From positions 4,650,001 to 4,714,000 of the forward strand of contig NZ_CP107985.1 of NCBI RefSeq assembly GCF_036108815.1: DNA of 64,000 nt, in the 5' to 3' direction. Position 1 is the stretch's first letter, and every line of letters starts with the position of its first letter. The position numbers were made by a program, and so were the translations under genes. The notes below the pieces were generated by a model. That model ran no database searches. It had not been told where the DNA came from and was given only the letters and a program-made list of their open reading frames with translations. Source of the stretch: Streptomyces sp. NBC_00353 (GTDB lineage Bacteria; Actinomycetota; Actinomycetes; Streptomycetales; Streptomycetaceae). This document shows positions 14,978-23,756 of the stretch, piece by piece.

Positions 14978-17900
14978 TCAGACCTCTTCGACGCTGCTCG
15001 GCTCGCGCCGGGACAGGTCGATACCGAGCTCCTCCGCCGCGCGGAAGACGTCCTCGTCCGTGTCACGCATCTCGATGGACATGCCGTCCGAGGAGAGCAC
15101 CTCCACGTTGAGGCAGAGCGACTGCATTTCCTTGATGAGCACCTTGAAGGACTCGGGGATGCCCGGCTCGGGGATGTTCTCGCCCTTGACGATGGCCTCG
15201 TAGACCTTCACGCGGCCGGTCACGTCGTCGGACTTGATCGTCAGCAGCTCCTGGAGGGCGTAAGCGGCGCCATATGCCTCCAGCGCCCACACCTCCATCT
15301 CACCGAAGCGCTGTCCACCGAACTGAGCCTTACCACCCAGCGGCTGCTGGGTGATCATGGAGTACGGGCCCGTCGAACGAGCGTGCAGCTTGTCGTCGAC
15401 GAGGTGGTGGAGCTTGAGGATGTACATGTACCCGACCGAAACCGGGTCCGGGAACGGCTCGCCGGAGCGGCCGTCGAACAGGTGGGCCTTGCCGGAGGGC
15501 TGCACCAGGCGGTCGCCGTCGCGGTTCGGGATCGTGGCCTCGAAGAGACCGGAGATCTCGTCCTCGCGCGCACCGTCGAAGACGGGCGTGGCGACGTTGG
15601 TGCCGGGGGCGACCTGGTCGGCGCCGATGGCCTGCAGGCGCTTGGCCCACTCGTCACCGAGGCCGGAGACGTCCCAGCCACGGCTGGCGAGCCAGCCGAG
15701 GTGGATCTCCAGGACCTGTCCCGGGTTCATTCGGGACGGGACACCCAGCGGGTTGAGGATGATGTCGACCGGGGTGCCGTCCTCCAGGAACGGCATGTCC
15801 TCGATCGGGAGGATCTTCGAGATGACGCCCTTGTTGCCGTGACGGCCGGCGAGCTTGTCACCATCGGTGATCTTGCGCTTCTGCGCGACGTAGACGCGGA
15901 CCAGCTGGTTCACGCCCGGCGGCAGCTCGTCGCCCTCTTCGCGGTCGAAGACGCGGACGCCGATGACCTTGCCGATCTCGCCGTGCGGGACCTTCAGCGA
16001 GGTGTCGCGCACCTCGCGCGCCTTCTCACCGAAGATCGCGCGGAGCAGGCGCTCCTCGGGGGTCAGCTCGGTCTCACCCTTGGGCGTGACCTTGCCGACG
16101 AGGATGTCACCGGCGACGACCTCGGCACCGATACGGATGATGCCGCGCTCGTCGAGGTCGGCGAGGACCTCTTCGGAGACGTTCGGGATGTCCCGGGTGA
16201 TCTCCTCCGGGCCGAGCTTGGTGTCACGGGCGTCGACCTCGTGCTCCTCGATGTGGATCGAGGAGAGGACGTCGTCCTGCACGAGGCGCTGCGACAGGAT
16301 GATCGCGTCCTCGTAGTTGTGGCCCTCCCACGGCATGAACGCCACGAGCAGGTTCTTGCCGAGCGCCATCTCACCGTTCTCGGTGGCCGGCCCGTCGGCG
16401 AGGACCTGGCCCTCGATGACCCGGTCGCCCTCGGAGACGACGACCTTCTGGTTGACCGAGGTGCCCTGGTTGGAGCGCGAGAACTTGGCGATGCGGTACG
16501 TGGTGTACGTGCCATCGTCGTTGGTGACGGTGATGTAGTCCGCGGAGACCTCCTGGACGACACCGTCCTTCTCGGCCTTCAGGACGTCACCGGCGTCGGT
16601 GGCGCAGCGGTACTCCATGCCCGTGCCGACGAGCGGGGCCTCCGACTTAATCAGCGGCACCGCCTGACGCATCATGTTCGCGCCCATGAGGGCACGGTTG
16701 GCGTCGTCGTGCTCCAGGAAGGGGATCATCGCGGTGGCGACGGACACCATCTGGCGCGGCGAGACGTCCATGTAGTCGACGTCGTCGCCCGGGATGTAGT
16801 CGACCTCTCCGCCACGACGGCGGACCAGGACGCGGGGCTCGGTGAACCGCATGTCCTCGGAGAGCGTCGCGTTCGCCTGGGCGATCACGAAGCGGTCTTC
16901 CTCGTCGGCGGTGATGTAGTCGACCTCGTCGGTGACCTGGCCGTCGACGACCTTGCGGTACGGCGTCTCGATGAAGCCGAACGCGTTGACACGTCCGTAC
17001 GAGGCGAGCGAACCGATCAGACCGATGTTCGGGCCTTCAGGGGTCTCGATCGGGCACATGCGTCCGTAGTGGGACGGGTGCACGTCACGGACCTCGAAGC
17101 CGGCCCGCTCACGGGAGAGACCACCCGGGCCAAGCGCCGACAGACGGCGCTTGTGGGTGAGACCCGACAGCGGGTTGTTCTGGTCCATGAACTGCGACAG
17201 CTGGCTGGTGCCGAAGAACTCCTTGATGGAGGCGACGACCGGCCGGATGTTGATCAGGGTCTGCGGCGTGATCGCCTCGACGTCCTGAGTCGTCATGCGC
17301 TCACGCACGACGCGCTCCATACGGGCCAGACCCGTACGGACCTGGTTCTGGATGAGCTCGCCGACGTTACGCAGACGACGGTTGCCGAAGTGGTCGATGT
17401 CGTCGGTCTCGACGACGATCGAACGACCGGACTCACCGACCGTCTCGGTCTCCCCGGCGTGCAGCTTGACCAGGTACTTGATGGTCGCGATGACGTCGTC
17501 GGAGGTGAGCACGCCGGCGTCCAGCGGCTCTTCGGCGCCGAGCTTCTTGTTCACCTTGTAGCGGCCGACCTTCGCGAGGTCGTAGCGCTTCGGGTTGAAG
17601 TAGAGGTTCTCGAGCAGCGTCTGAGCAGCCTCGCGGGTGGGCGGCTCGCCCGGGCGCAGCTTGCGGTAGATGTCGAGCAGCGCGTCGTCCTGGCCCTGGG
17701 TGTGGTCCTTCTCCAGGGTGGCGCGCATGGACTCGTACTCGCCGAACTCCTCGAGGATCTGCTCGGTGGTCCAACCGAGAGCCTTCAGGAGGACGGTCAC
17801 GGACTGCTTGCGCTTGCGGTCGATACGGACACCGACCATGTCGCGCTTGTCGATCTCCATCTCCAGCCAGGCACCCCGGGACGGGATGATCTTGGCGGAG

Positions 17901-18463
17901 AAGATGTCCTTGTCGGACGTCTTGTCGATCGAGGAGTCGAAGTAGACACCCGGCGAGCGCACGAGCTGCGACACGACGACACGCTCGGTGCCGTTGATGA
18001 CGAAGGTGCCCTTGTTGGTCATGAGCGGGAAGTCGCCCATGAAGACCGTCTGGGACTTGATCTCGCCGGTCTCGTTGTTGGTGAACTCGGCCGTGACGAA
18101 GAGCGGGGCGGCGAACGTGAAGTCGCGCTCCTTGCACTCGTCGATCGAGTTCTTCGGGGGCTCGAAGCGGTGGTCGCGGAACGTAAGCGACATCGACCCG
18201 GAGAAGTCCTCAATCGGTGAAATCTCCTCGAAGATCTCCTCCAGGCCGGACTTGGTGGGGACGTCTTGTCCACTGTCCAGAGCAGCCTCGACGCGAGCCT
18301 TCCAGGCGGCATTGCCGAGGAGCCAGTCAAAGCTCTCGGTCTGCAGCGCGAGGAGGTTCGGAACCTCGAGGGGCTCCTTGATCTTTGCAAAAGAGATGCG
18401 CAGCGGGGCGGTGCTGGCACCGTTGTTCGTATTCGCGGTCGAGGCGTTGCGCGAGGCGGCCAA
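14978..18463 (-). CDS. rpoB: RNA polymerase beta subunit
   Basis: I start at the TTG at 18463 because GGAAGGA lies seven bases upstream and the product (1161 residues, MAASRNASTANTNNG) matches Streptomyces RpoB. A GTG at 18493 would add ten residues and lacks a ribosome binding site. The rifampicin pocket is wild type: D427, H437 and S442 correspond to E. coli D516, H526 and S531 in SQFMDQNNPLSGLTHKRRLS. This is therefore a single rifampicin-sensitive type allele rather than a resistant paralogue. Confidence 0.98.
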   Translation of the reverse strand: MAASRNASTANTNNGASTAPLRISFAKIKEPLEVPNLLALQTESFDWLLGNAAWKARVEAALDSGQDVPTKSGLEEIFEEISPIEDFSGSMSLTFRDHRFEPPKNSIDECKERDFTFAAPLFVTAEFTNNETGEIKSQTVFMGDFPLMTNKGTFVINGTERVVVSQLVRSPGVYFDSSIDKTSDKDIFSAKIIPSRGAWLEMEIDKRDMVGVRIDRKRKQSVTVLLKALGWTTEQILEEFGEYESMRATLEKDHTQGQDDALLDIYRKLRPGEPPTREAAQTLLENLYFNPKRYDLAKVGRYKVNKKLGAEEPLDAGVLTSDDVIATIKYLVKLHAGETETVGESGRSIVVETDDIDHFGNRRLRNVGELIQNQVRTGLARMERVVRERMTTQDVEAITPQTLINIRPVVASIKEFFGTSQLSQFMDQNNPLSGLTHKRRLSALGPGGLSRERAGFEVRDVHPSHYGRMCPIETPEGPNIGLIGSLASYGRVNAFGFIETPYRKVVDGQVTDEVDYITADEEDRFVIAQANATLSEDMRFTEPRVLVRRRGGEVDYIPGDDVDYMDVSPRQMVSVATAMIPFLEHDDANRALMGANMMRQAVPLIKSEAPLVGTGMEYRCATDAGDVLKAEKDGVVQEVSADYITVTNDDGTYTTYRIAKFSRSNQGTSVNQKVVVSEGDRVIEGQVLADGPATENGEMALGKNLLVAFMPWEGHNYEDAIILSQRLVQDDVLSSIHIEEHEVDARDTKLGPEEITRDIPNVSEEVLADLDERGIIRIGAEVVAGDILVGKVTPKGETELTPEERLLRAIFGEKAREVRDTSLKVPHGEIGKVIGVRVFDREEGDELPPGVNQLVRVYVAQKRKITDGDKLAGRHGNKGVISKILPIEDMPFLEDGTPVDIILNPLGVPSRMNPGQVLEIHLGWLASRGWDVSGLGDEWAKRLQAIGADQVAPGTNVATPVFDGAREDEISGLFEATIPNRDGDRLVQPSGKAHLFDGRSGEPFPDPVSVGYMYILKLHHLVDDKLHARSTGPYSMITQQPLGGKAQFGGQRFGEMEVWALEAYGAAYALQELLTIKSDDVTGRVKVYEAIVKGENIPEPGIPESFKVLIKEMQSLCLNVEVLSSDGMSIEMRDTDEDVFRAAEELGIDLSRREPSSVEEV

Positions 18464-18626
18464 GAGGGGGTCCTTCCGAGGGCTCGGACTCACTACGCGC
18501 GTACCGGTCCCAAGTTGGACACGGTGACGGAAATCCCAGGTCAGGGACGATCAGTCATCGGTGTTCAAACATCGGGCATGCCCCTGGTGACGGGCAGGAG
18601 GCAGCTAACAGGCAGCGCAAAGGGTC

Positions 18627-18655
18627 AGTGTAGCCAAACGGCACACTGATGTCCA
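18627..18655 (-). promoter_or_regulatory. rpoBC promoter
   Basis: On the minus strand TGGACA (18650-18655) and TACACT (18627-18632) are 17 bases apart, close to consensus for the main sigma factor. Transcription would start near 18620, giving a 157-base leader before the TTG start. Nothing gene-like is visible in the 18656-18965 stretch upstream. Confidence 0.75.
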
Positions 18656-18965
18656 GTCCGGGTTCTCAGAGACCCTCGAAGCTCGCAACAGCTGTTCTCA
18701 ACACCTATGAATCGCCCTCGCGCGGATGCGCTCTTCTTTACTGCCCTCTTCGCCAACGATCCATGCATCGGATCCGGATCGAGTGACGACGCGTCCTGAG
18801 AATTGCGCGCCGCGTGCGGTTCGTCAAGGCCCCCCTGCCGGACAGAGCCCCGAGACCCTCATCCGCCGCCTCTCGGCACCGGCCGCAAGCCCCCGTCGGA
18901 GGCGTACGGCGAAGATCACCATACTCGTCAGCCACGGAAGAGCAAGGCGAGCGCCTCGGGTACGC

Positions 18966-19001
18966 CGAAGGGCGACCACCCGGATGGGTGATCGCCCTTC
19001 G
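18966..19001 (-). terminator. rplJL terminator
   Basis: CGAAGGGCGA (18966-18975) pairs with TCGCCCTTCG (18992-19001), and the inner CACCC/GGGTG extends the stem. It lies 60 bases beyond the rplL stop and upstream of the rpoBC promoter, so it separates the two units. Confidence 0.8.
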
Positions 19002-19061
19002 CGATGAGACGTCCGTGCCGTGCGGCACGAGCAGTCCAGACGAGTCAGAAGACTCGCAGGG

Positions 19062-19445
19062 TCACTTGACCTCGACCGAGGCGCCAGCGGCCTTGAGGGA
19101 CTCGGCAGCCTTCTCGGCGGCCTCCTTCGCGACCTTCTCGAGGACCGGCTTCGGGGTGCCGTCGACGAGGTCCTTGGCCTCCTTCAGACCCAGGGAGGTC
19201 AGCTCACGCACGACCTTGATGACCTGGATCTTCTTCTCGCCGGCGCCGGTGAGGATGACGTCGAACTCGTCCTGCTCCTCGACGGCCTCGGCGGCGGCAG
19301 CAGCGCCACCGGCGGCGGCAACGGCGACCGGAGCGGCAGCCTTGACGTCGAACTTCTCCTCGAACGCCTTGACGAACTCGGAGAGCTCGATGAGGGTCAG
19401 GGTCTCGAACTGCTCGAGCAGCTCGTCCTGGGACAGCTTCGCCAT
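19062..19445 (-). CDS. rplL: 50S ribosomal protein L7/L12
   Basis: The stalk protein that recruits translation GTPases. The 127-residue product has the N-terminal dimerisation helices (MAKLSQDELLEQFETLTLIE), an alanine-rich hinge near residues 38-55, and the C-terminal domain with VRELTSLGLKEAKDLVDGTP, the factor-binding surface. It is 85 bases downstream of rplJ in one unit under the L10-type leader. Confidence 0.98.
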   Translation of the reverse strand: MAKLSQDELLEQFETLTLIELSEFVKAFEEKFDVKAAAPVAVAAAGGAAAAAEAVEEQDEFDVILTGAGEKKIQVIKVVRELTSLGLKEAKDLVDGTPKPVLEKVAKEAAEKAAESLKAAGASVEVK

Positions 19446-19530
19446 GATGGCGTCCTTCCACTAAGTCGGCAGGTGCCGGGTGTATATGAAGGCGGGCGTA
19501 CGGGCCCGCTGCGAGCCGTGGGGCGGAGTG

Positions 19531-20091
19531 TTACTCCGCCACCTCGGCGTCGGCGGGAGCCGGCGTACCGGCACCGCCCTGCTCGACCTTGGCGCGAAGG
19601 GCGTCCGCAGTGCGGACGAACTCCGACAGAGGGGCCTGGAAAGTCGCCGCGGCCTTGGCCATCGACGCCTTGATTCCACCGGCCACCTTGGCGAGCAGAA
19701 CCTCGCGGGACTCGAGGTCCGCAAGCTTCTTGATCTCATCGGCGGACAGCGCCTTACCGTCAAGGACACCGCCCTTGATGATGAGGTTCGGGTTGTCCTT
19801 GGCGAAGTCACGAAGACCCTTCGCCGACTCCACCGGGTCACCGGTGACGAAGGCAACCGCCGTCGGGCCTGCGAACAGGTCGTCCAGCGTGTCGATCCCG
19901 GCCTCGTTGGCCGCAATCTTGGTCAGCGTGTTCTTCACCACGGCGTACTGGGCGTTCTCACCGAGCGAACGGCGCAGCTGCTTGAGCTGTGCCACGGTGA
20001 GACCCCGGTACTCGGTCAGCACAGCGGCGTTCGAGCTGCGGAACTGGTCCGCGAGCTCGGCTACCGCGGCAGCCTTGTCGGGCCTTGCCAT
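19531..20091 (-). CDS. rplJ: 50S ribosomal protein L10
   Basis: L10 anchors the L7/L12 stalk and, with L12, represses its own translation in many bacteria. The ATG at 20091 (MARPDKAAAVAELADQFRSS) follows an excellent ribosome binding site, GGAAGGAGG. The 186-residue product has the rRNA-binding N-terminal domain with EYRGLTVAQLKQLRR and a C-terminal helical tail. The longer in-frame ORF up to 20538 is only the leader read as protein. First gene of the rplJL unit. Confidence 0.98.
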   Translation of the reverse strand: MARPDKAAAVAELADQFRSSNAAVLTEYRGLTVAQLKQLRRSLGENAQYAVVKNTLTKIAANEAGIDTLDDLFAGPTAVAFVTGDPVESAKGLRDFAKDNPNLIIKGGVLDGKALSADEIKKLADLESREVLLAKVAGGIKASMAKAAATFQAPLSEFVRTADALRAKVEQGGAGTPAPADAEVAE

Positions 20092-20336
20092 GAGCGTCGG
20101 CCTCCTTCCGGGTGATGAGGACCGCTCAGAAGGGGCCGGGAAAAACGAAACGCCCCAGCACAAGTGCCAGGGCGCAGCTCGACCGGACAAAGTCCGGGAG
20201 CGTTCCACAGTCACCTGCGCAGGTCGTCCGCACTCAACGGATCCTTCGGTCACTGCACCCTCTTGCGAGAACACAGCAACGACCAGCGGTCTTTGGCTTC
20301 TGTAGGAGAGTACGCGACCGGGGTCGCGCCGAGCAA
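20092..20336 (-). promoter_or_regulatory. rplJL leader (L10-type) with promoter
   Basis: On the minus strand TTGCTC (20331-20336) and TACTCT (20307-20312), 18 bases apart, form a probable promoter. The resulting leader of about 210 bases is structured and ends in the ribosome binding site GGAAGGAGG. The position and architecture match the known L10 leader, which L10(L12)4 binds to repress synthesis. The leader also contains a terminator-like hairpin at 20141-20174. Confidence 0.75.
20141..20174 (-). terminator. Intrinsic attenuator inside the rplJL leader
   Basis: On the minus strand a 10-pair stem, CGCCCTGGCA with TGCTGGGGCG (two G-T pairs), closes a CTTG loop and is followed by TTTCGTTTTT. 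This is a classical intrinsic terminator shape, rare in streptomycetes, and lies 50 bases before the rplJ start codon. It probably lowers transcription into rplJL unless an anti-terminating fold forms. Confidence 0.65.
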
Positions 20337-20612
20337 ATCCGTCCCGGTTCGGGCGGTGCGGGAGGTTTAAGAAGTGCCCGCAGCGCTGCCCTGCCGCCGC
20401 TCCAGGGGCTTCTGGAGGTCGACGATGTGGGAGGCCGGGGCTCCTCGACGGTGACGTCGGTGCGGCCGGCCTGGCCAGGGCGTCGCAGGAGTGACGGATC
20501 CAGCGCCTGCCTGCCTGCCCGGCGAGCGCCTCGCCCATGTCGGCGGACTCCGTACGGTCGCCTCACGCCGACGCACGGCGCGGACAGCCACTGCTGCGCA
20601 CGAGAACGAGGA

Positions 20613-20645
20613 CGGGCCCCGCACCTCGAAAGGTTGCGGGGCCCG
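20613..20645 (-). terminator. rplKA terminator
   Basis: CGGGCCCCGCA (20613-20623) pairs with TGCGGGGCCCG (20635-20645); the inner CCT/AGG extends the stem around a CGAA tetraloop. It begins 43 bases after the rplA stop. Between it and the rplJ promoter (20337-20612) I see no gene. Confidence 0.82.
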
Positions 20646-20687
20646 CCCATGTCACACGAGACGCGGCTTTCGTACGAGCGCGGAGGC

Positions 20688-21410
20688 TCAGACGGCGGCC
20701 GGGTCCTCCTCGACGAGGAGGTTACGGGTGCGGTTGGCGTCCAGCGGGATGCCGGGGCCCATCGTGGTGGCCAGCGTGGCCTTCTTGATGTAGCGGCCCT
20801 TGGCGGCGGACGGCTTCAGACGGAGGATCTCCTCCAGCGCCGCGGCGTAGTTCTCGACCAGCTTCGTGTCATCGAAAGAGACCTTGCCGATGATGAAGTG
20901 CAGGTTCGAGTGCTTGTCGACGCGGAACTCGATCTTGCCGCCCTTGATGTCGTTGACAGCCTTCGCGACATCGGGGGTGACCGTACCGGTCTTCGGGTTC
21001 GGCATCAGACCACGCGGACCGAGCACGCGGCCGAGGCGGCCGACCTTGCCCATGAGGTCCGGAGTGGCGACGACGGCGTCGAAGTCCAGACGGCCCTTCG
21101 CCACCTCGTCGATGAGCTCGTCGGCGCCGACGATGTCGGCGCCCGCGGCTTCCGCGGCCGCAGCACGGTCACCGGTCGCGAAGACCAGGACCCGGGCGGT
21201 CTTGCCGGTGCCGTGCGGGAGGTTCACGGTGCCACGGACCATCTGGTCGGCCTTGCGCGGGTCTACACCCAGGCAGAACGCGACCTCGACGGTGCCGTCG
21301 AACTTGGTGCTGGCGGTGTCCTTGGCGAGACGGACGGCCTCGAGGGGGGCGTAGTTGCGCTCCCGGTCGATCTTGGCGTCCGCAGCGCGGAGGTTCTTGC
21401 TGCGCTTCAC
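20688..21410 (-). CDS. rplA: 50S ribosomal protein L1
   Basis: L1 forms the mobile L1 stalk at the E site and can repress its own operon. GTG 21410, preceded by AGGAGCAGCA, gives MKRSKNLRAADAKIDRERNY and a 240-residue product. The signature GLMPNPKTGTVTPDVAKAV is present near residue 130. It is 79 bases downstream of rplK. Confidence 0.97.
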   Translation of the reverse strand: MKRSKNLRAADAKIDRERNYAPLEAVRLAKDTASTKFDGTVEVAFCLGVDPRKADQMVRGTVNLPHGTGKTARVLVFATGDRAAAAEAAGADIVGADELIDEVAKGRLDFDAVVATPDLMGKVGRLGRVLGPRGLMPNPKTGTVTPDVAKAVNDIKGGKIEFRVDKHSNLHFIIGKVSFDDTKLVENYAAALEEILRLKPSAAKGRYIKKATLATTMGPGIPLDANRTRNLLVEEDPAAV

Positions 21411-21489
21411 TGCTGCTCCTGTGGTTTCAAGTGTGGAGGCGTGGTGCGGGCCAGCGCTTGGCCCTACCACTGAGGGACTACGGGGCTGA

Positions 21490-21924
21490 TCAGCCCTCGA
21501 CCGTGATGCCCATGGAACGGGCGGTGCCGGCGATGATCTTCGACGCGGCGTCCAGGTCGTTGGCGTTCAGGTCGGGCAGCTTGACCGTGGCGATCTCGCG
21601 GACCTGGGCGCTCGTGAGCTTCGCGACCTTGGTCTTGTGCGGCTCGCCGGAGCCCTTGTCCACACCTGCGGCCTTGAGGATGAGCTTGGCAGCCGGCGGG
21701 GTCTTCGTCACGAAGGTGAAGGAGCGGTCTTCGTAGACCGTGATCTCCACCGGCACGACCATGCCACGCTGCGACTCGGTCGCGGCGTTGTAGGCCTTGC
21801 AGAACTCCATGATGTTGACGCCGTGCTGGCCGAGCGCGGGGCCGACCGGCGGGGCCGGGTTGGCCGCACCGGCGTTGATCTGGAGCTTGATAAGCCCCGT
21901 GACCTTCTTCTTCTTGGGAGGCAT
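21490..21924 (-). CDS. rplK: 50S ribosomal protein L11
   Basis: L11 lies at the GTPase-associated centre and is required for RelA activation by uncharged tRNA; it is also the thiostrepton-binding protein. The 144-residue product has the typical [20 protein letters not shown] start, the proline-rich [16 protein letters not shown] segment and the C-terminal rRNA-binding domain ending [13 protein letters not shown]. First gene of the rplKA unit. Confidence 0.98.
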
Positions 21925-22019
21925 TGCTCTCTCCGGGTCCTAGTGAGAGTTTTTCGCCATCATCCGGATCATCCGGATGCAGGCATACCGCACAACGATA
22001 ACGGGTATAGCTGCGCGAC

Positions 22020-22069
22020 CAAAAACCGAGCAGGTCAGACAGGCTGTAGAGCCTGTCTGACCTGCTCGG
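22020..22069 (-). terminator. nusG terminator with perfect 20-bp stem and T-tract
   Basis: The two arms (22026-22045 and 22050-22069) are perfectly complementary over 20 bases with a 4-base loop. On the minus strand the stem is followed directly by TTTTT. It lies 31 bases after the nusG stop and upstream of rplK, so it insulates secE-nusG from rplKA. Confidence 0.9.
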
Positions 22070-22100
22070 TAGGCATGTGTCCAGAAGTCGGCGAAAACCG

Positions 22101-22991
22101 TCAGTTCTTCTGGATCTGGTCGAAGCTGAGCTCGACCGGGGTCTCGCGACCGAAGATCTCGACGAGGCCCTTGACCTTCTTCGAGTCGGCGTTGATCTCG
22201 TTGATCGTCGCCTGCAGCGTCGCGAACGGGCCGTCGGTGACGGTGACCGAGTCGCCCACCTCGAAGTCCAGCACCTGGACCTCGACCTTGCGGGACGGAA
22301 CCGGCTTGCCCTCGGCCTCTGCGGCCTCGCGGGCGGCCTTCTCCTCGGCCTCCGGGGCGAGCATCTTGACGATCTCGTCCAGGGTCAGCGGGTACGGGTC
22401 GTAGGCGTTGCCCACGAAGCCGGTGACACCGGGCGTGTTACGCACGACGCCCCAGGACTCGTTCGTCAGGTCCATGCGCACCAGGACGTAACCCGGGAGC
22501 TTGTTCTGACGGACGTTCTTGCGTTCGCCGTTCTTGATCTGGACGATCTCTTCCTCGGGCACTTCGGCCTGGTAGATGAAGTCCTCGACGTTGAGCGAGA
22601 CGGCGCGCTGCTCCAGGTTGGCCTTCACACGCTTCTCGTAACCGGCGTACGTGTGGATGACGTACCACTCGCCGGGGAGACCGCGGAGCTCGTCACGCAG
22701 AGCGGTGACGGCGTCGACCGGAGCGGCCGGCTCGGCCTCTTCCTCGGTCTCGTCGTCGCCCTCGGCGGCCTCGTCCTCGCCGGACTCCTCATCGGAGTCG
22801 GCCGCAGCGGCCTCGTCCTCGACGTTCACGGCGGCCTGCTCGGCGGGCTCACCCGCGGCGTCGGCGTCGGCAGCTTCGGCCTGGTCCGGCTCCACAGCGT
22901 CAGCCGCCTCGACGATCTCGGCCTCGGCCTCGGCGGACTCGAAGGCGCCCGCCGTCGGCTCGACGGCGTCGTTCAGGTTCGGGTCAGACAC
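22101..22991 (-). CDS. nusG: Transcription elongation/antitermination factor NusG
   Basis: NusG binds RNA polymerase and links it to Rho or, through S10, to the ribosome. GTG 22991 follows GGAAGAAG and gives a 296-residue protein. Roughly residues 1-110 are an acidic, Ala/Glu/Asp-rich extension seen in streptomycete NusG. The NGN domain contains WYVIHTYAGYEKRVKANLEQ, and the C-terminal KOW domain contains FEVGDSVTVTDGPF. It is co-oriented with and close behind secE. Confidence 0.97.
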   Translation of the reverse strand: MSDPNLNDAVEPTAGAFESAEAEAEIVEAADAVEPDQAEAADADAAGEPAEQAAVNVEDEAAAADSDEESGEDEAAEGDDETEEEAEPAAPVDAVTALRDELRGLPGEWYVIHTYAGYEKRVKANLEQRAVSLNVEDFIYQAEVPEEEIVQIKNGERKNVRQNKLPGYVLVRMDLTNESWGVVRNTPGVTGFVGNAYDPYPLTLDEIVKMLAPEAEEKAAREAAEAEGKPVPSRKVEVQVLDFEVGDSVTVTDGPFATLQATINEINADSKKVKGLVEIFGRETPVELSFDQIQKN

Positions 22992-23064
22992 GGTGGCTGC
23001 TTCTTCCTGGATACATATGGGTGGAACATGCGAAAGGGGCGCCCATGAGGCGCCCTCCGCGGGA

Positions 23065-23352
23065 TCAGCCGAAGACGTACTTGATGACCCGCTGGAATCC
23101 GAAGTCAATCACGGTCACAAGACCAATCATGACGACCACGAAAACAATCACCACGGACGTGTACGTCGTCAGCTGATTGCGAGTCGGCCAGACAACCTTG
23201 CGCAACTCGGCGACGATCTGGCGGTAGAACAACGCGAGGCGACCCATGGGGCCCTTCTTTCCGCGCTTGCCGCCCTTCCGAGTCCTCTTCTTCGACTCGG
23301 GTACTTCATCCTCGGCATCAGGCATGTCGATGGAGCCCACGGCGTCCGTCAC
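23065..23352 (-). CDS. secE: Preprotein translocase subunit SecE
   Basis: SecE clamps SecY in the Sec translocon. GTG 23352, preceded by AGGTGAGAAG, gives a 95-residue single-span protein; an ATG at 23376 lacks a ribosome binding site. A basic stretch (KKRTRKGGKRGKKG) precedes the conserved amphipathic helix with AELRKVVWPTRNQL, and one membrane helix (VVIVFVVVMIGLVTVI) lies near residues 65-80. It precedes nusG by 73 bases. Confidence 0.97.
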   Translation of the reverse strand: MTDAVGSIDMPDAEDEVPESKKRTRKGGKRGKKGPMGRLALFYRQIVAELRKVVWPTRNQLTTYTSVVIVFVVVMIGLVTVIDFGFQRVIKYVFG

Positions 23353-23458
23353 GCTTCTCACCTGATTCCGGGTCATGGCCGTGCCGCGCCCGGTGGAGCC
23401 GCACGGCGGTGCATTGAAGTACGTACATGCGCACACATCCTGGCGAAGGAGTGTGTAG

Positions 23459-23531
23459 CAGGGCCGGAGGGACTTGAACCCCCAACCGCTGGTTTTGGAG
23501 ACCAGTGCTCTACCAATTGAGCTACGACCCT
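23459..23531 (-). tRNA. tRNA-Trp (anticodon CCA)
   Basis: Read on the minus strand, AGGGTCG pairs with CGGCCCT, the D arm is GCTC/GAGC, the anticodon stem CTGGT/ACCAG closes the loop CTCCAAA, and the T arm GGGGG/CCCTC encloses TTCAAGT. The anticodon is CCA. Its position just upstream of secE is conserved in actinobacteria. No 3' CCA is encoded. Confidence 0.97.
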
Positions 23532-23756
23532 TTGTGGTTTCCACCAACCTACCGCATCTTCCCCGATGCTCCGGGTGCAGGAACGGTGCGGCTGGTGAAG
23601 GCCAACGACAGGTGAGTGTACGTGCTCAGCGGCCTGGCGTCGAACAGATAGCTCCGGACAACTCCTGTCCGGTTCTTGTCCGCATGCTGTCCGGGTGCTG
23701 TCCGGTCCCTGAAACCCCTGTGCCGACAGGGATTGCGGTCTGGGAGCATGGGGCCC

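Noticed and set aside
18464..18493. rpoB start at GTG 18493
   Set aside because: There is no ribosome binding site before it, whereas GGAAGGA precedes the TTG at 18463 at the right distance.
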